Both the position numbers and the translations under genes were made by a program. The notes below the pieces were generated by a model. It was given only the letters and a program-made list of their open reading frames with translations. It did no database searches and was not told the DNA's origin. 64,000 bases of DNA, from the NCBI GenBank assembly GCA_031550525.1, contig JAVBON010000014.1, forward strand, positions 1 to 64,000. The letters run 5' to 3'. This document shows, one piece after another, positions 45,099 to 54,444 of this stretch (positions are counted from its first letter, which is position 1; the number at the start of each line of letters is the position of its first letter). This DNA comes from WRHT01 sp031550525. Its GTDB lineage: Bacteria; Desulfobacterota; Desulfovibrionia; Desulfovibrionales; Desulfovibrionaceae.

Positions 45099-48000
45099 CT
45101 ATGCCTGCCTGCTAATCCGCCCCTTTTCCATATTAAACAATGCGGCTTCTGGCACAAGGCGTTGCAGCATAGCCGCTGTATGAGGGTGACAGGTGAAAAA
45201 CAGGCCTTGGTTTTCGATACAAAACCGCCCGAATATGGCCGCAGTATTTTCAGCGCGGGCGGGGTCAAAATTCACCAGAATATCGTCCATAATAAGCGGC
45301 AGGCTTTCTTTGGTAAGATTGTGCTGGCGTATAAAGGCCAGCCGCAGGGCCAAATAAAGCTGCTCGCGCGTGCCCTGGCTTAGGGCGGAGCCGGAATCGA
45401 GGCCTATGCCGTTTTCGGAGACGGCAAAAGCCTTTGGCTTATTCTCATCCAACTCAAAAAGCATTTGTTTATAGCTGCCAGAAGTCATACCCGTAAAAAA
45501 CTCTCCAGCAAAGCGTATTACGCTATCCTGCCGCTCTTCTTCAAAGCTGTGCCTGGCACGTTTTATAAAGCTGGCAGCCAGCGTTTGAACGGACCAGGCC
45601 CTGGCCAACGCCTCCAACTCGTCTTGCAACTCGCTGGCCTCAGCCCGCAGGCTGGCGTAGGCCTGCCCGCTGCCCAAGGCTTCCAGCGCGTGTTTAAGCT
45701 CGCCTAGCCTAGTATGCCCAGATTTTTCATTTTGCAGAGCCTGCTCAAGCTCGCGCCCAAGGCTATTTATCTGTTCTTGCAAAGCCTCCAGAGCGCTGCC
45801 TTGCAGAGCGTCGAAAAATTCGCCGTTATCCCGCCAAAGTTTTTCTCCGCTAGTGTGCTCGGTAACTGACGCGGCCTGAGCCAGCAGGGCCATGCTCCGC
45901 TCTTTTGCCTGCGCCAGAGTGGTATAAGACTGGTACTGCTCAAAACGCAGGGCGTATTCGCCGCTATCAGCGCAATGCCCTTGCCCCAACAGCGCCGCAA
46001 GCTTTTTTTGCTGCCCAGCCAGCAGGGTTTCGGCTTCCAAAATATCCGCATCCAGCCTTTCCAAATCTTTGCGGCGCTCGTGCAGGCGTGCCACCTCGGC
46101 ATCCGCCGCCAAGGCCGAGCGGTACAGGCCGTCAAAAGCGCCCAGCAACGCCTGAGCCTCAGCCGCCCCAAACGCGACTCCGGCTGTGCTGAAATCCGGC
46201 ATAACAAGCGCTTCTCCCGCTTGGTTGCCCAACTCGCGCACTTGTACGGCAAAACTGCCTATGCTATGGTTGAGGCTGGAAATTTCCGCGTCATTTTCGC
46301 CGGATAACCGACAAATATTTTTAATAATGGCTATATGTTCCAAAGCGGCCAGCACGGTGGCTGGATCAAAACCATCAGAAAAGCCATGGGCGCGCAGCCA
46401 TTCGCTCCAGGCAGATCTTGCTGCGTCTTCCGCGTCAGCGGCCGCAAGTGCAACGCTTTTGCCTGCCAGATATTTTTTTGCTCTGTTGGCATGTGTTTCG
46501 CCCAAATCAAAAATTCTCAGCACAGTTTCCAGCCTGCAAGCGCTGGAAAGGGAATACGGAGCCAAGGCCTTATCCCATAAGGCAAGGCGCTGTTCCTGAT
46601 TATTTCTGGCCTCATCCGACTCTTCTTGCGCCGCGCCCAAATCCTGCGCCAAGGTTTGCAACGCGGCTTCATCAGCCCTTATATGCTCGGCCAGGGCCTC
46701 GGCCCGGCCACGCAGGGCGGCTTGCCCCTGCAAGGAGGTTTCAAGGTTACGGGCCAGAGACTGCAAACGATCGGCATTACTGCCATCGGCCGCATATACA
46801 GCCATATTAGGAAAAATGGCAGATATGGCAGGTAAGGCTAGCAGCGCAGAAGCCATATTTTCCAAGGCACGGGCTTTGTCCGCCAAATCCGCTTGCAGCC
46901 TGTTTACAGACAAGCGCAGAACATCCGGCTTGAACCTACCTTTGCCAAAAGTAGCCACGCGCGGGCTCAGCCAGTACAAAGCGCCCCAGGTAAAGGCCAG
47001 GCCCAGGCCGAACATAAGCCATCCGGACCTTAGGTAAGTCTGCCAGGCCTGCAAACTTGCAAGTTTGCCCAATGGTGTTTCGCCAAGGGCGGCGGTGCCG
47101 AAAAATGCATAAAAATCGCTGAAGCACAAAATTGCCAGCAAAACGCACAAAAGCAGCCAGGGCACCCGGCGCGTGTCTTTACGAGCGGTGGAGGGGCCGA
47201 ACAAAGGCGGTTTTACTGTAGCGGCAAGTTCCTCCGCGGCGGCAAGCTCGGCTTTGCGTTGTTCCGTTGCGGCATGCAGGGCTTTGAACTCCACCAAACC
47301 GTCTTGCAGTTGCGCCTGTTCTCCCGCTTGCATAAGAGCGCCTTGCAACTCGCGCAGTTGCGCCTGCCGTGCGTCCAGAGCAAGGACGGCCTGCCGCTCG
47401 GCATCCTGTAACTGCCCGTAACGGGCGGTGGCCTCTTTAAGCGCCTCGCCCCCGGCTGCAAGCTGGCGGCCGCGCTGTTCCAGCAGGGCACGCGCCTCCG
47501 GAGAATAAAGGGTGATATTCTCCACCTGCTCCGTCAGGCCGGATTCCACCAGTCCTACCTGATCGAACGCGGCCGCGCCTGACCTTTCAAGCGCAGGTTG
47601 CTCAAAAACGCGCCGCAGGGTCAGTGCTGCTTGTTCCGCCTCACGCGCCTCGGCGCTCAGGCGGCGCAGTTCACCCTCCGCCTGTTCCCGTGCGCGGTCC
47701 GTACTTTCAAGTCTTTGGCGCAGGCTTGAAATGCTCTGGCGTGTCAACAGGCTATCATCAAAAGACATAGCCTTTTCCACATTCCAGCCTTGCCCCAGAC
47801 TATGTAAATGTTCCTGCAAATCGCGCTGCAATTGTTCCGCCTGCCGCTCAAGATGCGGCATTTTATCAAAAAAAGAGGCAATATTGCCGCGCATGGCCTG
47901 CAAGGTCTGGCAATCCGCCCATATGCCGCTTAAGGACATAAAAGGTTGAGCCTTTTCAATGGCAAGAGCGGCCTGCTCTTTGAGTTTATGCTTGGCAGCC

Positions 48001-48875
48001 AAGGCCGAGCCGTACGTCTCTATTGCGGAGTTTACAGCCTCCAGCCGGCTAAGGCTGTCTGGCCCAAACGCGCCCGCAGGTTTTGGCGCTACCGCCAAAG
48101 CGGCTTCCAACTCACGCAGGCGCAACCATTCCGCCCAAGCTCCGCCCAACGATTGCGCCTTGCCAAACTCACGCCGGAGGGTGAGGTTGGCCTCACGCGC
48201 GTCTTCCAAAGAATTTTGCAGCGCCGATAACTCCAGATTAAGTGCATTGTACTGCTCTAGTTCTGAGCCCACCCGGCGCAATTCATCGTCAATCTCGTCC
48301 AGACGCAGCAATATAGTATTAATGGGCTGCGTACGGCCCTTTGGCAAAAAAAGTTTATCGCTGCCAGATTCTTTAACAGCCTTGAGTACTGCCACTGGCG
48401 ATTTAAAGCCCTGCCCGAAGGCGGCTGCATGCAAAGCCCCCGCAACCTGTGGCTCTCCCATGCCTGTAAGACTGGATAACTCCTGCAGGCCGAAGCAAAA
48501 CACCTGATCATAAAGGGCGGCGGTATACCCGCCCAGCAAAGACGGCAGCATTTCGGCAGATAAAAGCGCCCCGTTTTGCCCATGCAACTCTACGGGCCCG
48601 CCATGTGTGCCGGGGCGGCGGGCCAAAGTGAGCGCCTGCCCTTGGCAGGTTTCCAACACCAGGCTCCCTCCGCCGCTTTTTCCGGCGAAGCTAGGATCAA
48701 AAGTTCCGAGCTTCTTGCCTTTGTAGCCGAAAAACATTGTCCGGAAAAAATGCAACAAGGTGCTTTTTCCGGCCTCGTTATGGCCTAAAAATATATTCAG
48801 TCTTGGCGAAAGCCCTTCAACTTTCTGCCTATTTAAAATGCCAAACTGCTCGATGTAGAAGTCTTTTATACGCAT
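45099..48875 (-). CDS. YhaN-like AAA ATPase (SbcC/Rad50 type) with membrane spans
   Basis: 1258-aa SMC-like ATPase. Walker A GHNEAGKS (31-38), YDQVFCFGLQELS, long coiled-coil arms, and a C-terminal ABC-type half with LSQGTREQLYLALRLAFI (signature) and LPLIMDDILVNFDP (Walker B). Two hydrophobic segments in the middle (about 569-592 and 611-633) interrupt the coils where Rad50 would have its hook, as in B. subtilis YhaN. It abuts the YhaO-like nuclease gene (TAGATG junction), its natural partner in DNA repair or nuclease complexes. Confidence 0.88.
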   Translation of the reverse strand: MRIKDFYIEQFGILNRQKVEGLSPRLNIFLGHNEAGKSTLLHFFRTMFFGYKGKKLGTFDPSFAGKSGGGSLVLETCQGQALTLARRPGTHGGPVELHGQNGALLSAEMLPSLLGGYTAALYDQVFCFGLQELSSLTGMGEPQVAGALHAAAFGQGFKSPVAVLKAVKESGSDKLFLPKGRTQPINTILLRLDEIDDELRRVGSELEQYNALNLELSALQNSLEDAREANLTLRREFGKAQSLGGAWAEWLRLRELEAALAVAPKPAGAFGPDSLSRLEAVNSAIETYGSALAAKHKLKEQAALAIEKAQPFMSLSGIWADCQTLQAMRGNIASFFDKMPHLERQAEQLQRDLQEHLHSLGQGWNVEKAMSFDDSLLTRQSISSLRQRLESTDRAREQAEGELRRLSAEAREAEQAALTLRRVFEQPALERSGAAAFDQVGLVESGLTEQVENITLYSPEARALLEQRGRQLAAGGEALKEATARYGQLQDAERQAVLALDARQAQLRELQGALMQAGEQAQLQDGLVEFKALHAATEQRKAELAAAEELAATVKPPLFGPSTARKDTRRVPWLLLCVLLAILCFSDFYAFFGTAALGETPLGKLASLQAWQTYLRSGWLMFGLGLAFTWGALYWLSPRVATFGKGRFKPDVLRLSVNRLQADLADKARALENMASALLALPAISAIFPNMAVYAADGSNADRLQSLARNLETSLQGQAALRGRAEALAEHIRADEAALQTLAQDLGAAQEESDEARNNQEQRLALWDKALAPYSLSSACRLETVLRIFDLGETHANRAKKYLAGKSVALAAADAEDAARSAWSEWLRAHGFSDGFDPATVLAALEHIAIIKNICRLSGENDAEISSLNHSIGSFAVQVRELGNQAGEALVMPDFSTAGVAFGAAEAQALLGAFDGLYRSALAADAEVARLHERRKDLERLDADILEAETLLAGQQKKLAALLGQGHCADSGEYALRFEQYQSYTTLAQAKERSMALLAQAASVTEHTSGEKLWRDNGEFFDALQGSALEALQEQINSLGRELEQALQNEKSGHTRLGELKHALEALGSGQAYASLRAEASELQDELEALARAWSVQTLAASFIKRARHSFEEERQDSVIRFAGEFFTGMTSGSYKQMLFELDENKPKAFAVSENGIGLDSGSALSQGTREQLYLALRLAFIRQHNLTKESLPLIMDDILVNFDPARAENTAAIFGRFCIENQGLFFTCHPHTAAMLQRLVPEAALFNMEKGRISRQA

Positions 48876-50273
48876 CTACTCCACCTCGAACAAATCCAGG
48901 CAGAGGCTGGCGGCTTCGCGCGCCAAATCTGCCAACTGGGCGGCATCCGGCTCACGCAGGTACTGTTGCAGGCGTTTATCAGCATAAAGCTCACGCAGGT
49001 TGCCCGCGATGTCAGCAGGTATATGCTCCAGACAGCTTGCCCGCCCGTCGCCATCAATACCGGCAAGGGCATCGACAAATAACTTGGCCTGGCGCAGGGT
49101 TTCTCCAACCAGATTGCCGCTTTGCAGCAAGGCTTCCACATCCACATCCGGCGTGGTTTTAAGGGCAATATCCTTAAGTCGCGTCTCCATGCCGCCTAGG
49201 CCAGAATCTGTGCCGGGCCGTCTGGCAAGCGCGACATTAAGCCGCGCGGTAAAATCCGCCAGGTTGTCGCCATGGCGCAATACAGCATTCAAGGCGCTAC
49301 GCCCGATAAGCTCCATCCTAAAAACCAAACCCTGCACAGGGGCGAAACAAGGGTCGGCTGCAATACGAGCAGCCTCCCGCTCAAGGCGGCTGAGCGCTTC
49401 TTCCTCAAGCCAGTCCAGCGAGTGAGCATTTTCGGCTTCTCCGCCATTCAAGCCGCCCAAATCTATTTGCAGCTTCTCCCAGCGCAAAGGGGCCAGAGGG
49501 GCGAAGGATATTTCCACCTTTCCGCCGGAATCAACGCGCGCGACATAGCAGCCGTGCGCGCCGTCTTCATTGATATGCAGCCCTTGCAGGCTGCCGGGGT
49601 ACACAACCAGCGGAGCGGACGAAAGCACCGAGCGCTCGTGCACGTGGCCCAGCGCCCAATAAGAATTGCCCTGCAAATCTTCCAGCGCACAGGGGGCATA
49701 GTTGTCGTGCTTGCCGCTCTTGCCGCGCACGGCACAGTGCAGCACGCCTATTTTAAAAGTTTCGTCAGCCACCTCAAGCAAAGGCAGTTCTTTACCCTGC
49801 CCTTGCAACATTTTGGCAAGGTTGTTTTTTTCTCTGCTTCCGCCATGGCTTGCCCCCTGCACAAGGGCTATGGCTGCACCATTTTTGTTTACCGTAAAAA
49901 TATCGCCACTGCTTCCGAATATATGCAGGTTATCCGGCCAGTCCATGCTTTGCGGCAGGTTGGAGGCAGGATCGTGGTTACCCCTAGCCCAAAAAACATC
50001 TATGCCATGCTCGGCCAGACGCATGCAGGCATCGCGCAGGGCAAAATTGGCCTTAAGGCTGCCGGAGCCCGCATGAAAAACGTCGCCAGAGAGCAGCAAA
50101 AACGCGGCCTGCCGCTCTATGCATAACTCCGTCAGACGCTCCAGCGCGATAAATACCGCCCCGGCCAGCAAAGGCGCAAAAACGGAACCTTCGGCCCCGG
50201 CTTTGCCGCCCGCCCCAGGCAGTACCGCGTCCAGGTGCAAATCCGCCGCATGTATGAAAGTAAAAGGCTGCAT
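48876..50273 (-). CDS. YhaO-like metallophosphoesterase (SbcD/Mre11 type)
   Basis: 465-aa DNA exonuclease-type phosphoesterase. Metal-binding motifs in order: ADLHLD, LSGDVFH, RGNHD, GVLHCAV and GHVHERSV, as in the Mre11/SbcD superfamily. The C-terminal half is the capping and ATPase-binding part. The stop codon touches the start of the YhaN-like gene, so the two are coexpressed. Confidence 0.92.
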   Translation of the reverse strand: MQPFTFIHAADLHLDAVLPGAGGKAGAEGSVFAPLLAGAVFIALERLTELCIERQAAFLLLSGDVFHAGSGSLKANFALRDACMRLAEHGIDVFWARGNHDPASNLPQSMDWPDNLHIFGSSGDIFTVNKNGAAIALVQGASHGGSREKNNLAKMLQGQGKELPLLEVADETFKIGVLHCAVRGKSGKHDNYAPCALEDLQGNSYWALGHVHERSVLSSAPLVVYPGSLQGLHINEDGAHGCYVARVDSGGKVEISFAPLAPLRWEKLQIDLGGLNGGEAENAHSLDWLEEEALSRLEREAARIAADPCFAPVQGLVFRMELIGRSALNAVLRHGDNLADFTARLNVALARRPGTDSGLGGMETRLKDIALKTTPDVDVEALLQSGNLVGETLRQAKLFVDALAGIDGDGRASCLEHIPADIAGNLRELYADKRLQQYLREPDAAQLADLAREAASLCLDLFEVE

Positions 50274-50963
50274 AAACCGCCAATACTGGGTTTTGATGAA
50301 TTTGAAAGATTACGCCTGCCGCTGCCGCTTATTTTGCTGCAACCGCCTAAAATTGAACGTTCTCTGTCTTTTACCCGCAAGCGCTGAAAAACTCCATAAA
50401 AATGATGACGGATAATGGCGGATAACCCAGTTGTAATGGCTATATTCGTAAGATTAGCGTTGCCAGCCGGTTTATATCTTGCAACCAACCGAAACTTGTG
50501 CTATAATTAAAAATAAAATTTTGAATATTTTGTCTTTTCATGCGTTAATGCCCATTGCTCCTTAAAATTCATCGACTTCTCAAAATCTACTGAAAATCTT
50601 TATATATTTCCGTTGCCGGTTTGACGTATTTACATCATTCCGGCCAAGGCCTATTTGCATCACGCTATTCACTTTTAAATCTGTTCAACTCTCCCTATTT
50701 TCCACTTTCATAATTTTAAACGTCAGTTACCTCCAGCTTTGTCTAGCCATTTTCCTCTTTTTCCCACCTTCAGCCAGCCCGGCCGCCGCCGCTCGCCATA
50801 GCCGAGCCACTGCCCGCAGTATCGGCATTACCTTTTGGCATAAGCGTCGTTTTTTCTCATATTCTTCAGCAATTAATTACTCCATCACTCAATTCTTTTA
50901 CCTGCAACCGGCCGCTCACCACTTAACTCATCCGCAAGCAGGCCTAACCCAAAGGAGCAAACA
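50274..50963. other. Long leader region of the 868-aa gene, pyrimidine-rich
   Basis: About 690 nt between divergent genes. No coding sequence is supported. From about 50530 to 50940 the plus strand is strikingly rich in C and T (for example 50745-50770), with few purine runs until the ribosome site AAAGGAG at 50951. A TTGACG at 50621 is a possible -35 box but no good -10 follows. Confidence 0.55.
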
Positions 50964-53570
50964 ATGCCCATACACATTCCCGCAAGCAGTGCCACGCACA
51001 CAGCACAACAGCCTCCGCACCCGCAACTTCCGGCGCAACCGCAACGCCCGCCGGAACTGGAAGATTTTCTGAAAAAGCAGGAGGAGCTTAAAGATAATAC
51101 CAAAATCTTTCAGGCGCGTTCGGAGTATCTGAATGATTTGCAGGCTTTTTCCGAAGAATACCGCGAGAAAAACTCCGGAAAAGATGCCTTGGAGGCCGCG
51201 CAAGACTTTGACAGTTACCGCCTGAGCCGGCTTGAAGACTATCAGAAGCGCTTGGACAGTACGGAAAAAGCCTTCAAGTTCGACCAAGCCGTAGCGCCCG
51301 GAAGTTACGATTATTTTTCCGCAGGCGTGAAACACATGCTGGGGGAAGAGCAAGTCTGGAAAAACGAGGTGCGGCAAAACATGCTGCAAGATGTATTGCG
51401 CAAGGCCGAAAATCCTTCAGTCTGCAACGAAGACGCCCAAAAGGCCTTTGACTCATACAACGAAGACCTCTGGAAGATATTCAACAGCCCAAGCAATGAG
51501 CAGTTTGACAGCGACAAAGAGGCCTTTATTGCCAGCAGGCGCAAAGCGCTTGAGCGGCGCGACCTTGAAGACCCCATAGCAGCCATGGGCCGCCTGCGTG
51601 GCTGGAGTGGCTGGGGCGGCCTGAGTGGCATGAACAGCCAGAATGAAGACGGGCCAGGGTGGGATGAATCCTTTCATATACCGGATGAATATAAAGACTA
51701 CTTCACCCCTGGGAATTTCAGGCCGCACATACTGGCCACCATCTCCGCCGCCCGTAAGGAGGAACAGCTCCAGTTGCTGCGCATGCACTCCAAAGAAGAA
51801 CGCTTGCTTAACGAGTTCCGCCAGGGCAATACTGCTTCGGAAATTCCGCCACTACAGGATTATACCAAGACCTTTGGACAGGAAGAAGGCGTCAAACGCT
51901 ATCAAACCCTGCTGGATGAGCGCGAATGCGGCAATGCCATAAAAACCTTTGCCTACATGCGCCCTGACGAGCAGCAGAGCTACCTGCGCCACGCTATGTA
52001 CTGGGTGGAAAATAAGGACGAAAACGCCAGGCTTAAAGAAAACTTCGAACAGGCCCTGCGGCGTGACGCCGAAAAACGCGCAAAAGACCCGGCGGGCTAT
52101 CTGCTGCAAACCTCGCCCGAACTTGCCGATATTTATGAACAACTGTGCACCTCTCCCACCCCGGAAGTCTGCTCAGCCTTCATACAGCAACTGGAGGCGG
52201 GGCGGGAGGCCCGCGGCATTGTGGGCGGCCCCGCCCTGCCACACAGCTATACTGATGATATGACCAAAAATATTCGCCGATCCAAACCGGATGCGTCCAT
52301 AAGACAACTGGTGGATTTACGCCGCAACTGGGGCGAGCACTGGCCCAAACTGCGTGATGAAATTGCGGACAAGGTACCGGCAGTAGGCTGGGCCGTGGCC
52401 GCCGGGCTGGATGACGATATGAGCCTGAACTTGGGCAAGGCCTTGGCCGACCCGCGCTTTACGGAAAACTGCAAGCAAACGCTGGGCGGCGATAAAGTAA
52501 ATACCGTAAACAAATACTGCGATACTTACATAGCCGAAGCCGTAACCCTGCTAAAAAACGCAGGATTCAAACGCGAGGCCGACGCCGTGAATGAAACAGC
52601 CCGTACCCTGGCCCTGTACAACGTAGCCAACACCAGCCTGAACCCGGACGAGGCCGCTGACGAAATAGCCCGCGCCCTGCTGGAAACAGAGGGGGTAAGA
52701 AAAAAGTTGGAGGAGGCGGAAAGCATGCTTGCGGCAAAGGAACAGGTGGAAAACAGCCAAAAAATTTTGTCAGGCAATGACACCGATGATAACTCCGTAA
52801 TAATAAGCATCAGCGGACAAGAGGAAAGTCCAGACGAGGATACTTTGCAAACTGGACTGGTGGAAAAAAACTCCAACGGTGAAGACGTAAAAGCAGAGGT
52901 GCCGGCGCAAAAAGCCCCTGAACAGAGTGTCACTGAAGAAAAGAAGAGCGAATCCCCATCCCCCATGCAAGAACGTCTAAAGGAAAAGGCTATGCAGGGT
53001 TTCCAAACCTATGACAAAAACAAACCAAAGGATAACCAATCCTCCTCGGTACAGCATAGAATGGAAAATATGCAGAAAAAAATGGATGAAATAGGAACGA
53101 CTGATATTAATAGTGAGGCTTATATCAAAAACTCTGCAGCACTCGGCAAGCTGACGGAAAAAGAAAAAGATTTGGATGGTCGTATCGCAATAGACCTGAA
53201 CAAATTCAAGAAAACCGCTAAAACCGAGGAGGAACTTGCCAAGTTGGAAATAATAAAAGATGGCGAATGGAACGAGAGCCATCCGCTATACCGTCCAGGC
53301 GGCAGAAATTTAACTGGCCGCACTATTTATGAGGCTGAACAATATGCTGAGTTTCGTGATGAAAAAACATTTAGAACATTCATAAAGGAGGAAGGAAAAG
53401 GTCAACAATCAACATTTGGAAAGGCGTGGGGAGAAGTTCGAGAATGGGCAACAGATCCTGTAAATATAGGAAGAGCTTTTGAAAGGTTCGGAAGTGATAA
53501 ACCAAGTTTTATACTTGATGCGGAAGATATTGCTAAGTATCTGCAAAACCAGACACATCCTAAGCAATAA
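50964..53570 (+). CDS. Unrecognised 868-aa modular protein with exchangeable C-terminus
   Basis: I do not recognise the family. Visible parts: a Pro/Gln-rich disordered N-terminus (1-30, no signal peptide), a mostly helical charged body (about 31-600), a Trp/Gly-rich insert (about 207-232), an acidic low-complexity linker (about 602-672), a short coiled coil, and a C-terminal module from Gly779 (GGRNLTGRTIYEAE) to 868. From about codon 686 the DNA becomes much more AT-rich than the first two kilobases. The N-terminal helical body faintly resembles large phage internal virion proteins. The last 90 residues recur as a silent cassette at 54445-54717. A convergent membrane-protein gene ends 10 nt after the stop. 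A polymorphic toxin or secreted effector is the leading inference. AAAGGAG precedes the ATG. Confidence 0.85.
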   Translation: MPIHIPASSATHTAQQPPHPQLPAQPQRPPELEDFLKKQEELKDNTKIFQARSEYLNDLQAFSEEYREKNSGKDALEAAQDFDSYRLSRLEDYQKRLDSTEKAFKFDQAVAPGSYDYFSAGVKHMLGEEQVWKNEVRQNMLQDVLRKAENPSVCNEDAQKAFDSYNEDLWKIFNSPSNEQFDSDKEAFIASRRKALERRDLEDPIAAMGRLRGWSGWGGLSGMNSQNEDGPGWDESFHIPDEYKDYFTPGNFRPHILATISAARKEEQLQLLRMHSKEERLLNEFRQGNTASEIPPLQDYTKTFGQEEGVKRYQTLLDERECGNAIKTFAYMRPDEQQSYLRHAMYWVENKDENARLKENFEQALRRDAEKRAKDPAGYLLQTSPELADIYEQLCTSPTPEVCSAFIQQLEAGREARGIVGGPALPHSYTDDMTKNIRRSKPDASIRQLVDLRRNWGEHWPKLRDEIADKVPAVGWAVAAGLDDDMSLNLGKALADPRFTENCKQTLGGDKVNTVNKYCDTYIAEAVTLLKNAGFKREADAVNETARTLALYNVANTSLNPDEAADEIARALLETEGVRKKLEEAESMLAAKEQVENSQKILSGNDTDDNSVIISISGQEESPDEDTLQTGLVEKNSNGEDVKAEVPAQKAPEQSVTEEKKSESPSPMQERLKEKAMQGFQTYDKNKPKDNQSSSVQHRMENMQKKMDEIGTTDINSEAYIKNSAALGKLTEKEKDLDGRIAIDLNKFKKTAKTEEELAKLEIIKDGEWNESHPLYRPGGRNLTGRTIYEAEQYAEFRDEKTFRTFIKEEGKGQQSTFGKAWGEVREWATDPVNIGRAFERFGSDKPSFILDAEDIAKYLQNQTHPKQ

Positions 53571-53580
53571 CTAGTACTAC

Positions 53581-54147
53581 TCAAAACCAATTCAAGGATA
53601 ATATAAAAATATTCATTATCAAACGGCTTAATGACACGATACATAAATAAAAAACCAAACTTGCTGTAAGCAATTTAAGTAGCTTTAGCGTACAAAAAAT
53701 TGTCATGCATATTAAACAAGTAACCATATCACGTATAAAAGCACGTATAGAAAATATAGCAATCCTGCTAAAAATATCACTATAATCTTGTGGATTAAGC
53801 CAGTAAATGTCTGGTTTAAAGTTAGCTAATATTGCTAATGCAATACACACAATCATCAGCAGAAATGAACTAACTCTTGAATGATTTGGACTTTCCAAAA
53901 AAGCCAATTTGACGAAATAAACAATCAGAACAACAGTAGGCAGGAGATAACCTACCAAATCTGCAATAACTTGCAGGGTATGGGTATTTTCATTATGTGG
54001 AACAATAAATAGTTGCATTATCAAATTAACCAAAAGAAGCCATGTCCAAAACGCCAATATGGACACTGTGCCAATCAGCAAAGCCCTCTTAAGGTCAGAT
54101 AACGTCAAATCGGACACTTCCGCCCTGTTAATGAATGGGAGTCTCAT
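53581..54147 (-). CDS. Small polytopic membrane protein, paralogue 1
   Basis: 188 aa, about five hydrophobic segments, no known family. It begins MRLPFINRAEVSDLTLSDLKRAL, nearly the same as paralogue 2 (54730-55296) and similar to paralogue 3; similarity fades toward the C-terminus. The start at 54147 is set by alignment; an in-frame TTG at 54165 lies in the promoter. There is no ribosome site, and the -10 box ends 9 nt before the ATG. Its 3' end faces the 868-aa gene with 10 nt between, which suggests a partner or immunity function. AT-rich. Confidence 0.8.
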   Translation of the reverse strand: MRLPFINRAEVSDLTLSDLKRALLIGTVSILAFWTWLLLVNLIMQLFIVPHNENTHTLQVIADLVGYLLPTVVLIVYFVKLAFLESPNHSRVSSFLLMIVCIALAILANFKPDIYWLNPQDYSDIFSRIAIFSIRAFIRDMVTCLICMTIFCTLKLLKLLTASLVFYLCIVSLSRLIMNIFILSLNWF

Positions 54148-54156
54148 AGTAAACTG

Positions 54157-54185
54157 ACTATACAAGTTGGTATAATAATTGGCAA
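54157..54185 (-). promoter_or_regulatory. Promoter of membrane paralogue 1 (leaderless type)
   Basis: Read on the minus strand: TTGCCA (54185-54180), 17-nt spacer, TATAGT (54162-54157). The start codon is at 54147, so transcription should begin within 0-3 nt of the ATG. The same arrangement is kept at the other two paralogues. Confidence 0.75.
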
Positions 54186-54219
54186 TGCATTTTGAAATGA
54201 CGTGTCAGGTGTAGTAGCC

Positions 54220-54255
54220 GTAATCCGGCGGAAGTAACATCTTCCGCCGGATTAC
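54220..54255 (+). terminator. Hairpin of unit 1
   Basis: 15-bp perfect stem (54220-54234 with 54241-54255), loop TAACAT, followed on the plus strand by TTTTAG. The same hairpin follows units 2 (55369) and 3 (56154). In this orientation it would end plus-strand transcripts that read through the antisense of the membrane gene. Confidence 0.8.
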
Positions 54256-54343
54256 TTTTAGTTATCTCAAGGCTCCCCCATCATAACATAATAAAAATAC
54301 GTGGACGATGAAGCCGCGCATACAATCAAAGTAAAGCCAACTG

Positions 54344-54443
54344 CTACACGTTGGCCCAGTTAATCAGCCCGAAGTGCTGGTTGGGCAGCAGCGGGTGGAG
54401 GAGCAAGGCGCGCACGTTCATGCCGCAGCGTCCGGTATCGCCC
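54344..54443 (-). pseudogene. 3' end of a second alpha-glucan phosphorylase gene
   Basis: On the minus strand these 100 nt encode the last 33 residues of a GlgP-like protein (GDTGRCGMNVRA ... HPLLPNQHFGLINWANV, stop), matching the end of the intact gene at 56487 with several substitutions. The rest of the gene is missing: the match stops exactly where the silent C-terminal cassette begins. It is a deletion or recombination remnant. Confidence 0.85.
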
Positions 54444-54444
54444 A

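Noticed and set aside
50885..51103. 72-codon minus-strand frame rich in Cys and Gly
   Set aside because: Antisense to the ribosome site and proline-rich start of the 868-aa gene; its composition is a reflection of Pro/Gln codons.
50964..53570. Reading the 868-aa gene as part of a prophage
   Set aside because: The helical body recalls large internal virion proteins, but no portal, terminase, capsid, tail, integrase or attachment site is nearby.
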